Below, piece after piece: positions 43,942 to 53,930 of a stretch of 64,000 bases of DNA. Origin of the DNA: Aureispira sp050633105 (GTDB lineage Bacteria; Bacteroidota; Bacteroidia; Chitinophagales; Saprospiraceae); NCBI GenBank assembly GCA_050633105.1, contig JBOEFW010000004.1, positions 1 to 64,000 on the forward strand. The letters are read 5' to 3'. Positions within the stretch are counted from its first letter, which is position 1. Each line of letters opens with the position of its first letter. The position numbers and the translations under genes are program-made. Under the pieces are notes generated by a model. That model did not search any database. It worked only from the letters and a program-made list of their open reading frames with translations, and had not been told where the DNA came from.

Positions 43942-45039
43942 ATGAATAAAAAAATTATGAAAAGAAGAAAGGAAAATAACTTACCCCCTTTTAGTTGTAC
44001 GCATACTCCAAATTTCCCAGAACTGTTGTCTAAATTGGGGTGTACCCTAATGGTTAGTACTTACCAAGCTGGTAAATTGATTTTTGTCAGTGCGACTAAT
44101 GATCAACAATTGGTACAACTACCCCGTACCTTCAAACGAGCAATGGGGGTCGCTTTGAAAGAGGATAAAATGGCTGTTGCAACGGCGAATGAAATTATCA
44201 CGTTTGTGAACTCTCCTCAACTCGCTGCTACTTACCCGAGTAAACCACAAACTTATGATGCTTTGTATGTGCCTAGAGCTACCTATTATACGGGGCATTT
44301 AGATATGCACGATTTGCATTATGGAAAGGAGGCGCTTTGGGGGGTGAATACGTCGTTCTCTTGTTTGTGTCAACTGGATACCGAGTACAGTTTCCGTCCA
44401 ATTTGGAAACCACACTTTATTACCGAGCTAGCCTCTGAAGATCGTTGTCACCTCAATGGCTTGGCAATGCACGAAGGAGAGCCGCTTTATGTATCAGCTT
44501 TGGGAACAGGGAATACCCACCAGAGTTGGCGAGAGAATATCACAGGGGGAGGAGTGGTGCTGCACATTCCAACCAACGAAATTATAGCAGAAGGATTAGC
44601 GATGCCTCATGCGCCCCGTATTTATGATGGCAAATTGTATGTCTTGATGTCGGCCAAGGAGCAGTTGGTTTGTATTGATCCCAATACGGGGAAATATGAT
44701 GTTGTAGCTGAGGTCCCTGGTTTTGTTCGTGGAATGGCTAAATACGATGATTATTTGTTTATTGGAACGTCCAAACTGCGTAAGAAATCATCGACCTTTA
44801 AGCATTTAGATATTGCAGAAAAGGCCGATGCAGCAGGGGTAACCGTTGTGCAATTATCAACGGGTAAAGTCGTTGCACAATTGCAATGGTTGGTCAGTGT
44901 AGATGAGATTTATGATGTACAGATATTGCCTAATGCAAGTCGCCCAAACATTATTAACACTTATGGAGAAAACCACAATTACGCACTGATGTTGCCTGAT
45001 GCTACCTATTGGGCTCGACCATCTGATCGAAAATTATAA
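43942..45039 (+). CDS. TIGR03032 family protein
   Basis: 365 aa. Family landmarks of TIGR03032: LGCTLMVSTYQAGKLIFVS near residue 34, FKRAMGVALKED, FSCLCQLDTEYSFRPIWKPH, CHLNGLAMHEGEPLYVSALG and a terminal NTYGENHNYALML-type end. A beta-propeller is predicted from the repeating strands. The function is not established; relatives are often near carbohydrate or sulfated-polymer genes. No signal peptide. Confidence 0.8.
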   Translation: MNKKIMKRRKENNLPPFSCTHTPNFPELLSKLGCTLMVSTYQAGKLIFVSATNDQQLVQLPRTFKRAMGVALKEDKMAVATANEIITFVNSPQLAATYPSKPQTYDALYVPRATYYTGHLDMHDLHYGKEALWGVNTSFSCLCQLDTEYSFRPIWKPHFITELASEDRCHLNGLAMHEGEPLYVSALGTGNTHQSWRENITGGGVVLHIPTNEIIAEGLAMPHAPRIYDGKLYVLMSAKEQLVCIDPNTGKYDVVAEVPGFVRGMAKYDDYLFIGTSKLRKKSSTFKHLDIAEKADAAGVTVVQLSTGKVVAQLQWLVSVDEIYDVQILPNASRPNIINTYGENHNYALMLPDATYWARPSDRKL

Positions 45040-45076
45040 ACCAACTTTATCTTACTGCCTTCTAAAACCTAAACCA

Positions 45077-46420
45077 ATGGGACTATTTGATTTTTTTAAA
45101 AAGAAAGAGAACAAGGACAAAAAGGAAGAGCAATCGACCTCCTTATTTCAAGCAGTAGAGCCATATGGTGTTTATTTAATGCTCTATGTACGGATGCAAT
45201 CGCAGGGGAATTATGCGCCTATTGCAGCTTATGAAGCCCCTAATGGAGAGATGATAGGGTTCTTGTATGTGAATGGCGAGGACGATTCTTATTCGTTCTC
45301 CGCGACAGAGGCGATTGATAAAATGACGGCACATTTTGAGCAGCAATTGGAAAAGGGGGCATTGCTTTCTTACGCCATCTTTTATCATTCTTCCTTTAAT
45401 AAAGATGGAAATCATGCGGTTGCCCTTAGGGATACGGATCTGAAAGCCATTTCTATGCGCTATCATTTTAAGAAAGAAGGCAAAGGAGCGTTAGCTTTGC
45501 CTTATAAGTTCCAAAAAGAAGAGATCACTTATGCGGGGATTGAAGGTTTTGCTCCAGAGGAAATTGATCGCTTATTTAATATTCCAGTAGAAGAAGGAAA
45601 GGATTATTTCCAAGATAGAGAAGAAATCATTCCGCCAAGCGAAGAAAATGAAATAGGCTTGCTTATTAAAAAATCTAACACCCACAATTTGCACAATACT
45701 TGGAGTGGCATTTTTGGCTTTGATACCTACAGTACCGAAAAAGGAGCGCAACCTTTACAAGAACATGCGGCTATAGCCATTAATAAGGCTCCTTCCTTAA
45801 GTACAGCATCCATTACCATTAGACAACTAGATTATGAAGATATAGTATTTAAGACGATCTCTGAGAAAGATGTTTTTAGGAGTATTTTACCTGTTGTAAA
45901 AACCGATTATCTCTTAGATTTTGAGACCAAAGGCATTCAAGAATGGGAGAATGTAGCTAATCTAGAAGCGATTGTTTCTGGGCGAGGTCGCGCTACTTTT
46001 GGTCTGTGGTTTTTTGCTACTGATTATGCTGAAAACAGAACAAAATACCTTACTCAAAAGAATTTCTCGATTCATGTGAGTGGAATTGCTTTTGTTGTTG
46101 ATAGACATCAACCTTCGCCTCCTTCTGAAGATGGCCCGAATTATAGTGAAGATTTTACCGCATATATGCCCAATAACGACCTGCCTAATTATGCTTGTTT
46201 TGATTTTGTTGGGGTTTTAGAGGATTTTAGAACGACTACCTTATTAGAGGACAATAGCCTACAAGGGTATATCTTAACGGTTCGAATGATTACGAATCCT
46301 GATCAGCATGATTTTTTTACAATTGACTTGTATGTGGCGCCAGAAAATATGCGCTTTGAAACTTTGGTGAAGGGGATGAAGTTGACGGGAATGTTTCAGA
46401 TGCAGGGTTGTATGGTGTAG
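45077..46420 (+). CDS. Hypothetical cytoplasmic protein
   Basis: 447 aa from the ATG at 45077 (MGLFDFFKKKENKDKKEEQS); the frame opens earlier inside the preceding gene, which is less likely. The MGLFDFFKK start is common in bacterial proteins of unrelated function. Visible blocks: APIAAYEAPNGEMIGFLYVN, ISMRYHFKKEGKGALALPYK, GRGRATFGLWFFATDYAEN, and YACFDFVGVLEDF. No domain recognised. It starts 37 bases after the TIGR03032 gene, suggesting one transcript. Confidence 0.65.
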   Translation: MGLFDFFKKKENKDKKEEQSTSLFQAVEPYGVYLMLYVRMQSQGNYAPIAAYEAPNGEMIGFLYVNGEDDSYSFSATEAIDKMTAHFEQQLEKGALLSYAIFYHSSFNKDGNHAVALRDTDLKAISMRYHFKKEGKGALALPYKFQKEEITYAGIEGFAPEEIDRLFNIPVEEGKDYFQDREEIIPPSEENEIGLLIKKSNTHNLHNTWSGIFGFDTYSTEKGAQPLQEHAAIAINKAPSLSTASITIRQLDYEDIVFKTISEKDVFRSILPVVKTDYLLDFETKGIQEWENVANLEAIVSGRGRATFGLWFFATDYAENRTKYLTQKNFSIHVSGIAFVVDRHQPSPPSEDGPNYSEDFTAYMPNNDLPNYACFDFVGVLEDFRTTTLLEDNSLQGYILTVRMITNPDQHDFFTIDLYVAPENMRFETLVKGMKLTGMFQMQGCMV

Positions 46421-46628
46421 GAGATTTTGTTTTTCTACTCTTAAGAGCATGATTTTTTTGTAAACTATAAACTTACGTTATAGCACCCTCTCTTTTAATT
46501 GGGGGGATGTTTGTTGTCCTATCTCGGTTGAATCCCTCAACGACTTCCTTATCTTTTTGCTTAGAAGACGGCCTAAGTTATATTATATGCTCTATTCTTT
46601 TAGTGATAGGATTGTCAAGATATCTGTG

Positions 46629-47003
46629 TTAGCCTATTACTTTTTCCAAATGCCATATTTTGGAAACGATTTGCCAACCCTTTTCTCCATTAACAAAGCC
46701 AAGATGGTCTACAAAAATGTTATGGTGTGCTCTTATTCTAACTTTTACTGTTGCACAATGAATTGATAACCAGTCGATCATTAGAATTTCTGCTTCCAGT
46801 TTTTGTTCTTTGCTCGCAGGCGAAATTCTTCCTCCGACATCTTTACTAAAACTAGCAATAGGCTCGACAAAAACTTTGTTCCCATCAACATCAAAAAGAC
46901 TAGCGTTTTTGTGAAATACTTTGTTAAGTTTTTTAGTATCACAATGATGAATAGCATCAAAATAAGTTTGTACTGCATTTAATAAATTGGTCGTTGAATT
47001 CAT
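46629..47003 (-). CDS. NTF2-like protein (SnoaL / lumazine-binding-like fold)
   Basis: 124 aa from the ATG at 47003 (the frame opens 13 codons earlier). It shows the NTF2-like cone pattern: LLNAVQTYFDAIHHCDTKKL, FHKNASLFDVDGNKVFVEPI, ATVKVRIRAHHNIFVDHLGF and KGWQIVSKIWHLE. Members include isomerases, hydrolases and ligand-binding proteins; the exact role is unknown. It is transcribed divergently from the LysR regulator gene 148 bases away, the usual arrangement for a LysR target. Confidence 0.75.
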   Translation of the reverse strand: MNSTTNLLNAVQTYFDAIHHCDTKKLNKVFHKNASLFDVDGNKVFVEPIASFSKDVGGRISPASKEQKLEAEILMIDWLSIHCATVKVRIRAHHNIFVDHLGFVNGEKGWQIVSKIWHLEKVIG

Positions 47004-47137
47004 CTTTTGTTTTTGTACGATTTCTGAATTTATTTTTAGCAAAACTAGTCTAAACAGGTCGTTACTTTGAATTTAGCAATTGAGCATTTTTAATTTTTAG
47101 TTGAATTTTTTTCAACTAGGTTATAACTGGAAATGAC

Positions 47138-47145
47138 TAACTTTG
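47138..47145 (+). promoter_or_regulatory. Bacteroidota -7 box (TAACTTTG) at the LysR gene
   Basis: TAACTTTG fits TAnnTTTG exactly. The expected start of transcription would fall at or next to the regulator's ATG (47152), so the mRNA would be leaderless or nearly so. The -33 TTG is not obvious. Confidence 0.45.
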
Positions 47146-47151
47146 TGCCTT

Positions 47152-48042
47152 ATGGAGATTAAATATTTTAGACTTATAAAAACAATTGAAGAAGAGGGGA
47201 GCATTGCCAATTCGGCAGAAAAATTATTCTTAACACAATCTGCTTTAAGCCATCAATTAAGGGCGTTGGAAGAACGTTTAGGCTTCAAAGTTTTTTATCG
47301 GAAACGCAATAATTGGGAATTGACTGATGAAGGGACTGAACTCTATATATTGGGTAATTCAATTCTCAAAAGTATTAAAAAGGGGTTTCAGAATATTGAA
47401 CAATTAAGAACAGGCTCTGTCGGAAAGATCAAGGTTAGCACAGAATGTTATAGTTTTTACCAAGGCCTTGCTTCTTTTATTCAAAAAATGGGGCTTCTGT
47501 ACCCAGAAATAGAAGTTGATTTAATTCTTGAAGCTACCCATCAACCCATTTCAAAAATATTGTCCAATGATATTGATATTGCGCTCGTAACTTCAAAACC
47601 AGCCAATGAAATGCTGTCGAGTATTAAGGTGTATGAAGATGAGGTATTTGCAATAATGCATAAAGAAAACCCTATGAATAGGGTTGATTTTTTGGATGAG
47701 CATGATTTTTCTAATGCACGGTTGCTCATCCATTCTTTTCCTTTGGAAACAGTTTCTGTTTACAAAGAATTCCTCGAACCTCATAAGATTAAACCACTTA
47801 AGATTTCTGCTATTCCACTTACTGAGGTTGCTTTGGAAATGGTCCGTGCCAATATGGGTATAATGTGTATGCCTAAATGGGCATTGAAGTCATTTAAAAT
47901 ATCTAATGACTTGATTTTTAAGAAAATTAGCAATAAAGGATTGAAAAGAGTACATTACTTGGTTTTTCGTAAATCGGATGAGAGCAAGAAGTATTTCAAT
48001 GATTTTATTGCCAATTTTGAAGAAGATTTTTCAAAGAAATGA
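47152..48042 (+). CDS. LysR-type transcriptional regulator
   Basis: 296 aa; the start is at ATG 47152, the canonical MEIKYFRLI position. The N-terminal winged helix is clear (GSIANSAEKLFLTQSALSHQ, LRALEERLGFKVFYR), and the periplasmic-binding-like co-inducer domain follows (GKIKVSTECYSFYQGLASFI, MGIMCMPKWALKSF), resembling MetR-like members. It probably regulates the divergent NTF2-like gene and itself through sites in the 148-base gap. Confidence 0.92.
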   Translation: MEIKYFRLIKTIEEEGSIANSAEKLFLTQSALSHQLRALEERLGFKVFYRKRNNWELTDEGTELYILGNSILKSIKKGFQNIEQLRTGSVGKIKVSTECYSFYQGLASFIQKMGLLYPEIEVDLILEATHQPISKILSNDIDIALVTSKPANEMLSSIKVYEDEVFAIMHKENPMNRVDFLDEHDFSNARLLIHSFPLETVSVYKEFLEPHKIKPLKISAIPLTEVALEMVRANMGIMCMPKWALKSFKISNDLIFKKISNKGLKRVHYLVFRKSDESKKYFNDFIANFEEDFSKK

Positions 48043-48291
48043 ATCTTTTCTAAGTACAGGACAAAAGTCTAATTTGATGAACTAGGGGCAAGAAAATTAA
48101 GTAATTATAGCTGGAGGTGCTCCAGATATCTCTAAGGAGTCTAAAGAAATTATTCCATCTTATGAAGGAATCTAATGTTGGAAAAGAAGGTTCTAATTTC
48201 CAAAATTATTTAATCGAAGAGTTTTTTCTAAAACCATTCTGTTTCCAGTTTTTTGGGGGATTCGATTAATAAAATGGACTATACCTCAAAC

Positions 48292-50388
48292 CTACCGCAA
48301 ATCAACCACCAAAGCACCCGTCTCCACCACGTCCACATAAGGAATCCCTAAACGATCACAATCGGCGGCCCAGCGTTGGCGATTCCAACGATTACTAGAA
48401 CCATCAAAAACTAAGGTTTGATAATCATAAAGCAAGGCAATGCGTTCTAAATCATACAAACGTGGATTGCCATGAAGGAGGACATAATCAACGGAAAGTG
48501 GTGTGCCGCTTTCTAGGTAAACTTCTTCCGCGCCATAAAGCGCTAAGCGAGTTCCAAAGAAGATGCCCTTGCCATTGATGTATTCTCCAAAATTTCCTCT
48601 GTAAGTCGTTTTTAAGGTAAATTTCTGTTGGTTGGTAATGCCTTGGGCGTATAGGTAGTTTTGTTGTAGATATTCCAATTGATTCCCTAGAAGAAGGGTC
48701 GAATCGATCCATGTGAAAGATGTTTTGCCATCTAAAACGCTCCATGCACTACTTTTTCGACTATTATAAATACATAACTGTGCTTGTTGTCGTTGCTCCC
48801 CTTGTTGCCAAACCTCAAAACTTAGGAAAATAGCAATTCCTGTGAGGGCTGCAATACCCCAAGGTAGACGTCGTTGAAGTAGGCAAATGATAATCGAAAT
48901 TAGAATAAAATAAGCCAACCATAATTGCCATGTTTCTAACCAAAATCCTTCCCAAACAGCTCCAGGTAGTTGTTGGATGCCAAAAATGAGTGTATTCATT
49001 ACAAAGAGTAAAGACTCAAATAACTTGGCGATCAGGACTCCTAAAATGGGTACCTGAGAAAGTAGGAGCAAGGCTAAGCCTACAGCCAATAAAACACCCG
49101 CCAAAGCAGTGACGACGAGCCCAGACAACCAAAAGAAGACGGGGAATTGGTGAAAATAGTATAAACTTAAGGGGGTAGTGGCTATTTGGGCAGCTATAGA
49201 AACAGCTATTCCTTGCCAGAGCCAATCTTTCCAACGGGTGTTCGTTTTCCAAAGGGCATAAATTTTAGGATGCAAATAGACAATGCCAATCAAAGCCAAA
49301 TAGGAGAGCTGAAATCCGACTTGATAGAGTAGATTCGTATCTAAACAAAGGAGCAAAAAGGCAGAGGCTGCCAAGGAATTATAAATATTAATGGAGCGCC
49401 CTAGCACTTGTCCCAATAACAAAAAAGAAAACATGGTACTTGCTCGTAACACAGAGGCAGAAGCGCCTGTGAGCAAGGCAAATAACCACAAGAATACAAG
49501 TAATAAAAGAGCTCTTAGACGTTTGCCTTTGGGGCCCAAAAGGGTTAAAAAACGTAGTAGAAAACCTAAAATGGCAATTAGAATACCAACATGTAATCCA
49601 GAAACAGCCAAAACATGCATGGCTCCTGTGTCTGCATAGGCATTTTTTAATGGACGGTCTAAGCTGGATTTAGCACCCAATAATAAGGCAGCAGCAACCG
49701 CATATTCATTAGGAGTCGTAATGGTTTCTTTTAAAATCTCTAGAAGGCTATTTTTCCAAGTATAAATTTGTTGTTGCCAATATTGACCATCCCAAGCCAT
49801 GACATGCCAGTCTTTTCGAGGTAGATAACACTGTTGATAAATATTCTGATGAGCATAATATTGTTGCGCATCAAAAGCTGCTGGGTTTTGAGGAGTAGCA
49901 ATGGGATTTAAGCGTGCCTCAAAAAGCAATTCTTGACCATATTCTAATAGAATACTGGCGGTATCTAGTTGTATATAAGCGAGTACCTTGCCTGAGCAGG
50001 GCTGCCAACTGCTATCTTGTCGCATGGATTTTAGGTGAAGAATGGTCTTCATACTTTTAGCCTTGCGTTCAGGTGGTGTGCCTAGAACCGCGATGTATGT
50101 GACCAAAGAATCACCAGAATGGCTGACATGGTTGGGGAAGTAGCGATGGTCTTGTTGATAGCTTAAAGCGTAGCCTAAAAAAACAAGGCCACTAGTTGCA
50201 ATAGCTCCCCAAATCTGTACAGCTCGTATACTAGGATCTTTTTGGAACCATCCAATAACTAACAAAAACAATGGAATGGCTAGTAAACAACTTAAAAAAG
50301 AAAAAGAGAAAACATGAAAAGAATAAAGAACTATACCTAATAGGAGGGGGAGCAAGAGACGAACAAAGGGGACAGGATGCCAAGACAT
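48292..50388 (-). CDS. comEC: ComEC/Rec2-like DNA uptake channel protein
   Basis: 698 aa. Membrane helices at the N-terminus lead into an OB-like region (DUF4131), and the Competence domain follows (AAALLLGAKSSLDRPLKNAY, MHVLAVSGLHVGILIAILGF, ASASVLRASTMFSFLLLGQV). The C-terminal 170 residues occupy the place of the metallo-beta-lactamase domain of ComEC, but no HxHxDH nuclease motif is visible, as in many Bacteroidota members. It moves single-stranded DNA across the inner membrane during natural transformation. Confidence 0.88.
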   Translation of the reverse strand: MSWHPVPFVRLLLPLLLGIVLYSFHVFSFSFLSCLLAIPLFLLVIGWFQKDPSIRAVQIWGAIATSGLVFLGYALSYQQDHRYFPNHVSHSGDSLVTYIAVLGTPPERKAKSMKTILHLKSMRQDSSWQPCSGKVLAYIQLDTASILLEYGQELLFEARLNPIATPQNPAAFDAQQYYAHQNIYQQCYLPRKDWHVMAWDGQYWQQQIYTWKNSLLEILKETITTPNEYAVAAALLLGAKSSLDRPLKNAYADTGAMHVLAVSGLHVGILIAILGFLLRFLTLLGPKGKRLRALLLLVFLWLFALLTGASASVLRASTMFSFLLLGQVLGRSINIYNSLAASAFLLLCLDTNLLYQVGFQLSYLALIGIVYLHPKIYALWKTNTRWKDWLWQGIAVSIAAQIATTPLSLYYFHQFPVFFWLSGLVVTALAGVLLAVGLALLLLSQVPILGVLIAKLFESLLFVMNTLIFGIQQLPGAVWEGFWLETWQLWLAYFILISIIICLLQRRLPWGIAALTGIAIFLSFEVWQQGEQRQQAQLCIYNSRKSSAWSVLDGKTSFTWIDSTLLLGNQLEYLQQNYLYAQGITNQQKFTLKTTYRGNFGEYINGKGIFFGTRLALYGAEEVYLESGTPLSVDYVLLHGNPRLYDLERIALLYDYQTLVFDGSSNRWNRQRWAADCDRLGIPYVDVVETGALVVDLR

Positions 50389-51143
50389 GAGGCGACTAAT
50401 TAAGTCAAAGTAAATAAAATAATAATAAGGACGGATAAGATAAGTAGAAGTATAAAACTATTCTACTATTAGCTCTAATTAAATTTATAGAAAAAAAGAG
50501 CTATGAAATTATTTTATTGTTTTAGGTATCCATTATGTTATTTTTGTCCTATGCTATTTGCCCTTGTGGACGAGAGATGCTTACATATTTAACTATTAGC
50601 TATGGCTTAGAAAAAAACTAAACGGACATTCGCTCGATTATTTTTTGAGCTGTTTTATAACGGTTTTAATAGCTTAGATGGATAATTGGGGCATATCAAC
50701 AATCTCCTCTAGAGGAGATTGTTGATATGCTAGCACTTTTCTACGACTTGCTGTTTTCCTTTTGCAAGCCCTTTTTTAAAGACATTCATTTCAGAATGGC
50801 ATTTCAAAATGAGAAGAGAATACTCGTCTTTTTTGCCAAAAATCTTACAAAAAGCAATGTCATTAGTTGCATCTACAAATTTTATTCTTCTTTATTTTTA
50901 AACAAAGTGAGTGTGTAAACGTCATCAAATAGAGGTAGTATGTAATTAAAAATATTATAAAAAAAGCAAATAAAGAGCGCATATTGTAAGTACTCTTGTC
51001 TAGTTTTATTTTAGAACAAATTTAGCTGTATATTAGTGGCTTAATGATCCTCCCTTAACACTTCGAACCCTATCAATTAACGGTTATCCTTCAATAATGC
51101 TTCTATCTTATAGAGGTACTCCATAAACAAAATAAGAGAACAA
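50389..51143. other. Intergenic region with a 40-base perfect palindrome
   Basis: About 750 AT-rich bases between divergent genes. At 50691-50730 GCATATCAACAATCTCCTCT is followed directly by its exact complement. It has no loop and no T-run. A 63-codon ORF to its right (50727-50918) lacks homologues I know and looks spurious. Nothing else seen. Confidence 0.45.
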
Positions 51144-52016
51144 ATGAAAAATTACTGGATCAGCTTAGTGCTGTTTTTCAGCAGTTTACCCTTGATGCAA
51201 AGTCAATATCATGAAATAGGCGCTGCTCTAGGTGTAAGTAATTATTTAGGAGACTTAGTGCCTCCACAAACGTACTTTTTAGGAACCAATCTATCTGCTG
51301 GGTTACAGTATCATTTTAATGTACATCCTCATTTTGCTTTGCGCGGAGGATTGGTACTAGGAAAGCTATCAGGGAATGATCAGAATTCCAATTATGATTC
51401 AGGGAGAAGGCAACGAAACTTGCAGTTTGAAAGCCCTTTGTTTGAACTAGGGGTAATGGGGCAGGTGTATATTTTGCCGTTTCATCCGAATCAGAAAAAA
51501 CATCCTATAAGCCCTTATCTTTTTGCTGGGATAGCTTTATTTCATTTTAACCCCCACACCACTTATCAATCAGAACGGGTTTATTTACAACCTTTGGGGA
51601 CAGAAGGGCAAAGTATGGAAGGCTATGGAGAGAAATACAATCTTTGGGGGTGGTCGCTGCCATTTGGTGGCGGAGTTAAATTTAACATCAACCGCCGTTT
51701 TAATATTATGGTAGAAATAGGTTGTCGCAAGACGTTTACAGATTATTTAGATGATGTTAGTGGGGATTATATAGAGTTGGCAGTATTACGTCAGGGAAAC
51801 GGCCCACTAGCTGCAGCCTTGTCCAATCGTACTTATAATGATGATGGTGTTCAGATGAGTAGAGTGGGACAACCTAGAGGACGTTCAGGAAAAGATTGGT
51901 ATATTATAAGCCAAATAGGACTTTCTTACACCTTACAGGGGCGCTATTATTTCAAACCTAAACGCAAAAAAAACAATGCTGCACCAAAAAAGAAGAGTAA
52001 TGGGCGCTGGATGTAA
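51144..52016 (+). CDS. DUF6089 family outer-membrane beta-barrel protein
   Basis: 290 aa with a signal peptide (LVLFFSSLPLMQSQY). The mature protein begins EIGAALGVSNYLGDL and has alternating amphipathic strands (AGLQYHFNVHPHFALRGGLV, SPYLFAGIALFHFNPH, GGGVKFNINRRFNIMVEIGC). A Lys-rich tail follows. DUF6089 proteins are small barrels of unknown role, some linked to gliding or envelope assembly. The last 41 bases overlap the next gene's frame. Confidence 0.8.
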   Translation: MKNYWISLVLFFSSLPLMQSQYHEIGAALGVSNYLGDLVPPQTYFLGTNLSAGLQYHFNVHPHFALRGGLVLGKLSGNDQNSNYDSGRRQRNLQFESPLFELGVMGQVYILPFHPNQKKHPISPYLFAGIALFHFNPHTTYQSERVYLQPLGTEGQSMEGYGEKYNLWGWSLPFGGGVKFNINRRFNIMVEIGCRKTFTDYLDDVSGDYIELAVLRQGNGPLAAALSNRTYNDDGVQMSRVGQPRGRSGKDWYIISQIGLSYTLQGRYYFKPKRKKNNAAPKKKSNGRWM

Positions 52017-52908
52017 TAGATGTTATGGTATCCTGCTGTTTATATGCAGCGCGTTGACTTCTTTAATGGCGCAAGATTCCACACAAGACCTGAAGGTTTT
52101 ATCTTGGAATATTCAACTCTTACCACGTAGTTTTAGTTTGTTTTCTAAGAATTTGCGTAAGAAACAACGGCTTCGGACGCCTTGGATTATAGAACATTGC
52201 CAGCAGAACGATTACGATGTTATTGTATTTCAAGAAGTTTTTGATAGGCCTATGGCAAAAAAGCTTCAGAAAGAATTACTAAAAGAGTATCCTTATCAAG
52301 TGCAGCCCTTGCGTCAAGCAGGTCGTTTTACAAGTAGTGGTATTTTGATCGTTAGTAAATATGAACTAGAACAGGTAGGAGCCGTAGTTTATGCCAAAGG
52401 AATAAAGGCGGATGCGTTGGCTGCTAAAGGTTGTACCGTCGTTAAATTGCGCCAAGGAACCAATACTTTATACCTCGCAGGTACTCATTTGCAAGCGGGA
52501 GGCTCTATTGTTGCCCAAAAACAGCGTTCTAGCCAATATAAAGAAATCCGAGCATTGTTGAAAAACGTGACGAATGATAGTTTGGCGATTGTTTTAGCAG
52601 GAGATTTAAATACTCAAAAAGTAGCGCCAAAAGCGTATCCAGAAATGTTACGCACCTTAGAAATGGAAGATTATCCATTGGAGGAAGAACGGCCTTATAC
52701 TATTGATAATCAAAATACTTGGAATAAAGGGGCGAAGAACAAACAATTGGATTATATCTTGCTTCGATCTCAAAAAAGTACTATAAAATTAATAAAACAA
52801 AAGATCTTGCGTCTTCAGAAAATATGGAAGGAGCAACCCCTTGATTTGGCAGATCACTATGGTGTAATAGCGACCTTCCGATGGGGAATTGCTCCTTCTA
52901 AAAAGTAA
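51976..52908 (+). CDS. Secreted endonuclease/exonuclease/phosphatase family protein (sphingomyelinase-like)
   Basis: 310 aa. The frame can start at ATG 51976 or ATG 52000; the latter gives a tidier signal peptide (CYGILLFICSALTSLMAQ), and both overlap the DUF6089 gene. EEP motifs in order: LKVLSWNIQLLP, VIVFQEVFDRP (metal-binding Glu), LAGTHLQAGG (His), VLAGDLNTQK (Asp/Asn), LDYILLRS and LADHYGVIATF (catalytic His). The pattern is closest to bacterial neutral sphingomyelinase or DNase-I-like phosphodiesterases. The overlap suggests translational coupling with the barrel gene. Confidence 0.85.
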   Translation: MLHQKRRVMGAGCNRCYGILLFICSALTSLMAQDSTQDLKVLSWNIQLLPRSFSLFSKNLRKKQRLRTPWIIEHCQQNDYDVIVFQEVFDRPMAKKLQKELLKEYPYQVQPLRQAGRFTSSGILIVSKYELEQVGAVVYAKGIKADALAAKGCTVVKLRQGTNTLYLAGTHLQAGGSIVAQKQRSSQYKEIRALLKNVTNDSLAIVLAGDLNTQKVAPKAYPEMLRTLEMEDYPLEEERPYTIDNQNTWNKGAKNKQLDYILLRSQKSTIKLIKQKILRLQKIWKEQPLDLADHYGVIATFRWGIAPSKK

Positions 52909-52924
52909 TGGGAAGTAGGTCTTC

Positions 52925-53500
52925 TTAGATTTTTCCTCCAGAGGAAATTTCATGTAAATCTAAGGCCTCTGTTGTAATTTCTTTGCACAAAACATCTGTT
53001 AACAAAACACCTTTGTCATCAGGGCTGCCTGCGATCGTTGCTGCATGAAAGCCTATCTTCGTTTGGGCACTTTTTGCTGTAAACTCTATTTCTTTGTAAG
53101 AAAAGTGTCCTTCCAATGCACCATTGTCCAATGTTTTGGTGAAAACAACCCGACCAGCAGCCATGACAATAAATTGCTTTTTGCCTGCTTCAGGGCGGTG
53201 CGCATAGGCAAACATTAATTTATAACGTTTTCCAGGAACTGTAGTTATATTTTGCTGCAAGGCAGATTCTTGATCAAGCTCTACAAAGTTGGTTCCTATG
53301 AAGTTATCGGCTAAACCATATTCTTTGTAAGAATCACCATGCTCAATATGGGCTTTTATAGGGTTGTCTTTATTGACAAGTAGTACTTCCCAATATTGTG
53401 TCCCTTCTGTAAACTGCCCGTTTTTGATGAGATTATCTTGGGCACTTAAAGTCCAAGCTTGTAATAGGATGAAAATGGGTAAAAATAATCGCTTTGTCAT
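52925..53500 (-). CDS. Secreted galactose-binding-like (DUF642/CBM-like) protein
   Basis: 191 aa with a signal peptide (FILLQAWTLSAQ). The mature protein opens DNLIKNGQFTEGTQYWEV, the usual start of CBM/DUF642 jelly-roll domains, and continues FVELDQESALQQNITTVPGK and YKLMFAYAHRP. Such domains bind carbohydrate or mediate adhesion; no catalytic residues are visible. It converges on the EEP gene with 16 bases between stops. Confidence 0.7.
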   Translation of the reverse strand: MTKRLFLPIFILLQAWTLSAQDNLIKNGQFTEGTQYWEVLLVNKDNPIKAHIEHGDSYKEYGLADNFIGTNFVELDQESALQQNITTVPGKRYKLMFAYAHRPEAGKKQFIVMAAGRVVFTKTLDNGALEGHFSYKEIEFTAKSAQTKIGFHAATIAGSPDDKGVLLTDVLCKEITTEALDLHEISSGGKI

Positions 53501-53930
53501 AATAAAATTAAAATACTAGTAAAGGTAAGTTCTATGGATTAAGAATAGCTCTTTACTAATGCTAGAGAAAATGGTTCGCTCACATCATTTGTGAGATCGT
53601 TTTGCTTAATTAATTAGTGGACACAAAAAATGGAGTTCTTCCTTTTAGTTGGTGTCCTTGTAACAAAAACGGAAAAAAGGGATTGCATTTGTAATGGGGA
53701 TTTAAGCTCCTTTTCAAGGATAAAAACAAGTACTTTTATTAACTTGGTTATGGCTAGTAATATAGGCCTTTTCAACCAAATAAAATGATGGTTAATCAAT
53801 AATTGCTGTATAGCATAAAATGAGCCAAAGTATAAAGGTCTTTAAGAAGAGAAGGTATTTAACCCAAGCTTCAGAAGTATACTATAATATTTTACATTTT
53901 AAAAACTCTTTGTTTAAAACAAAAAACAAT
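53501..53930. other. Gene-poor stretch upstream of a small membrane gene
   Basis: About 430 AT-rich bases. A weak hairpin CTCACA/TGTGAG (about 53578-53594) is the only structure noted. ORFs on both strands look spurious. Confidence 0.3.

Noticed and set aside
48097..48171. Short open stretch (VIIAGGAPDISKESKEIIPS) after the LysR gene
   Set aside because: Looks slightly protein-like but is only 25 codons without a start or family; not enough to call a pseudogene.
50727..50918. 63-codon ORF right of the 40-base palindrome
   Set aside because: Begins inside the palindrome and has no recognisable features.
53614..53799. 61-codon minus-strand ORF in the 53.5-53.9 kb gap
   Set aside because: AT-rich random-looking product, no signal, no neighbour logic.
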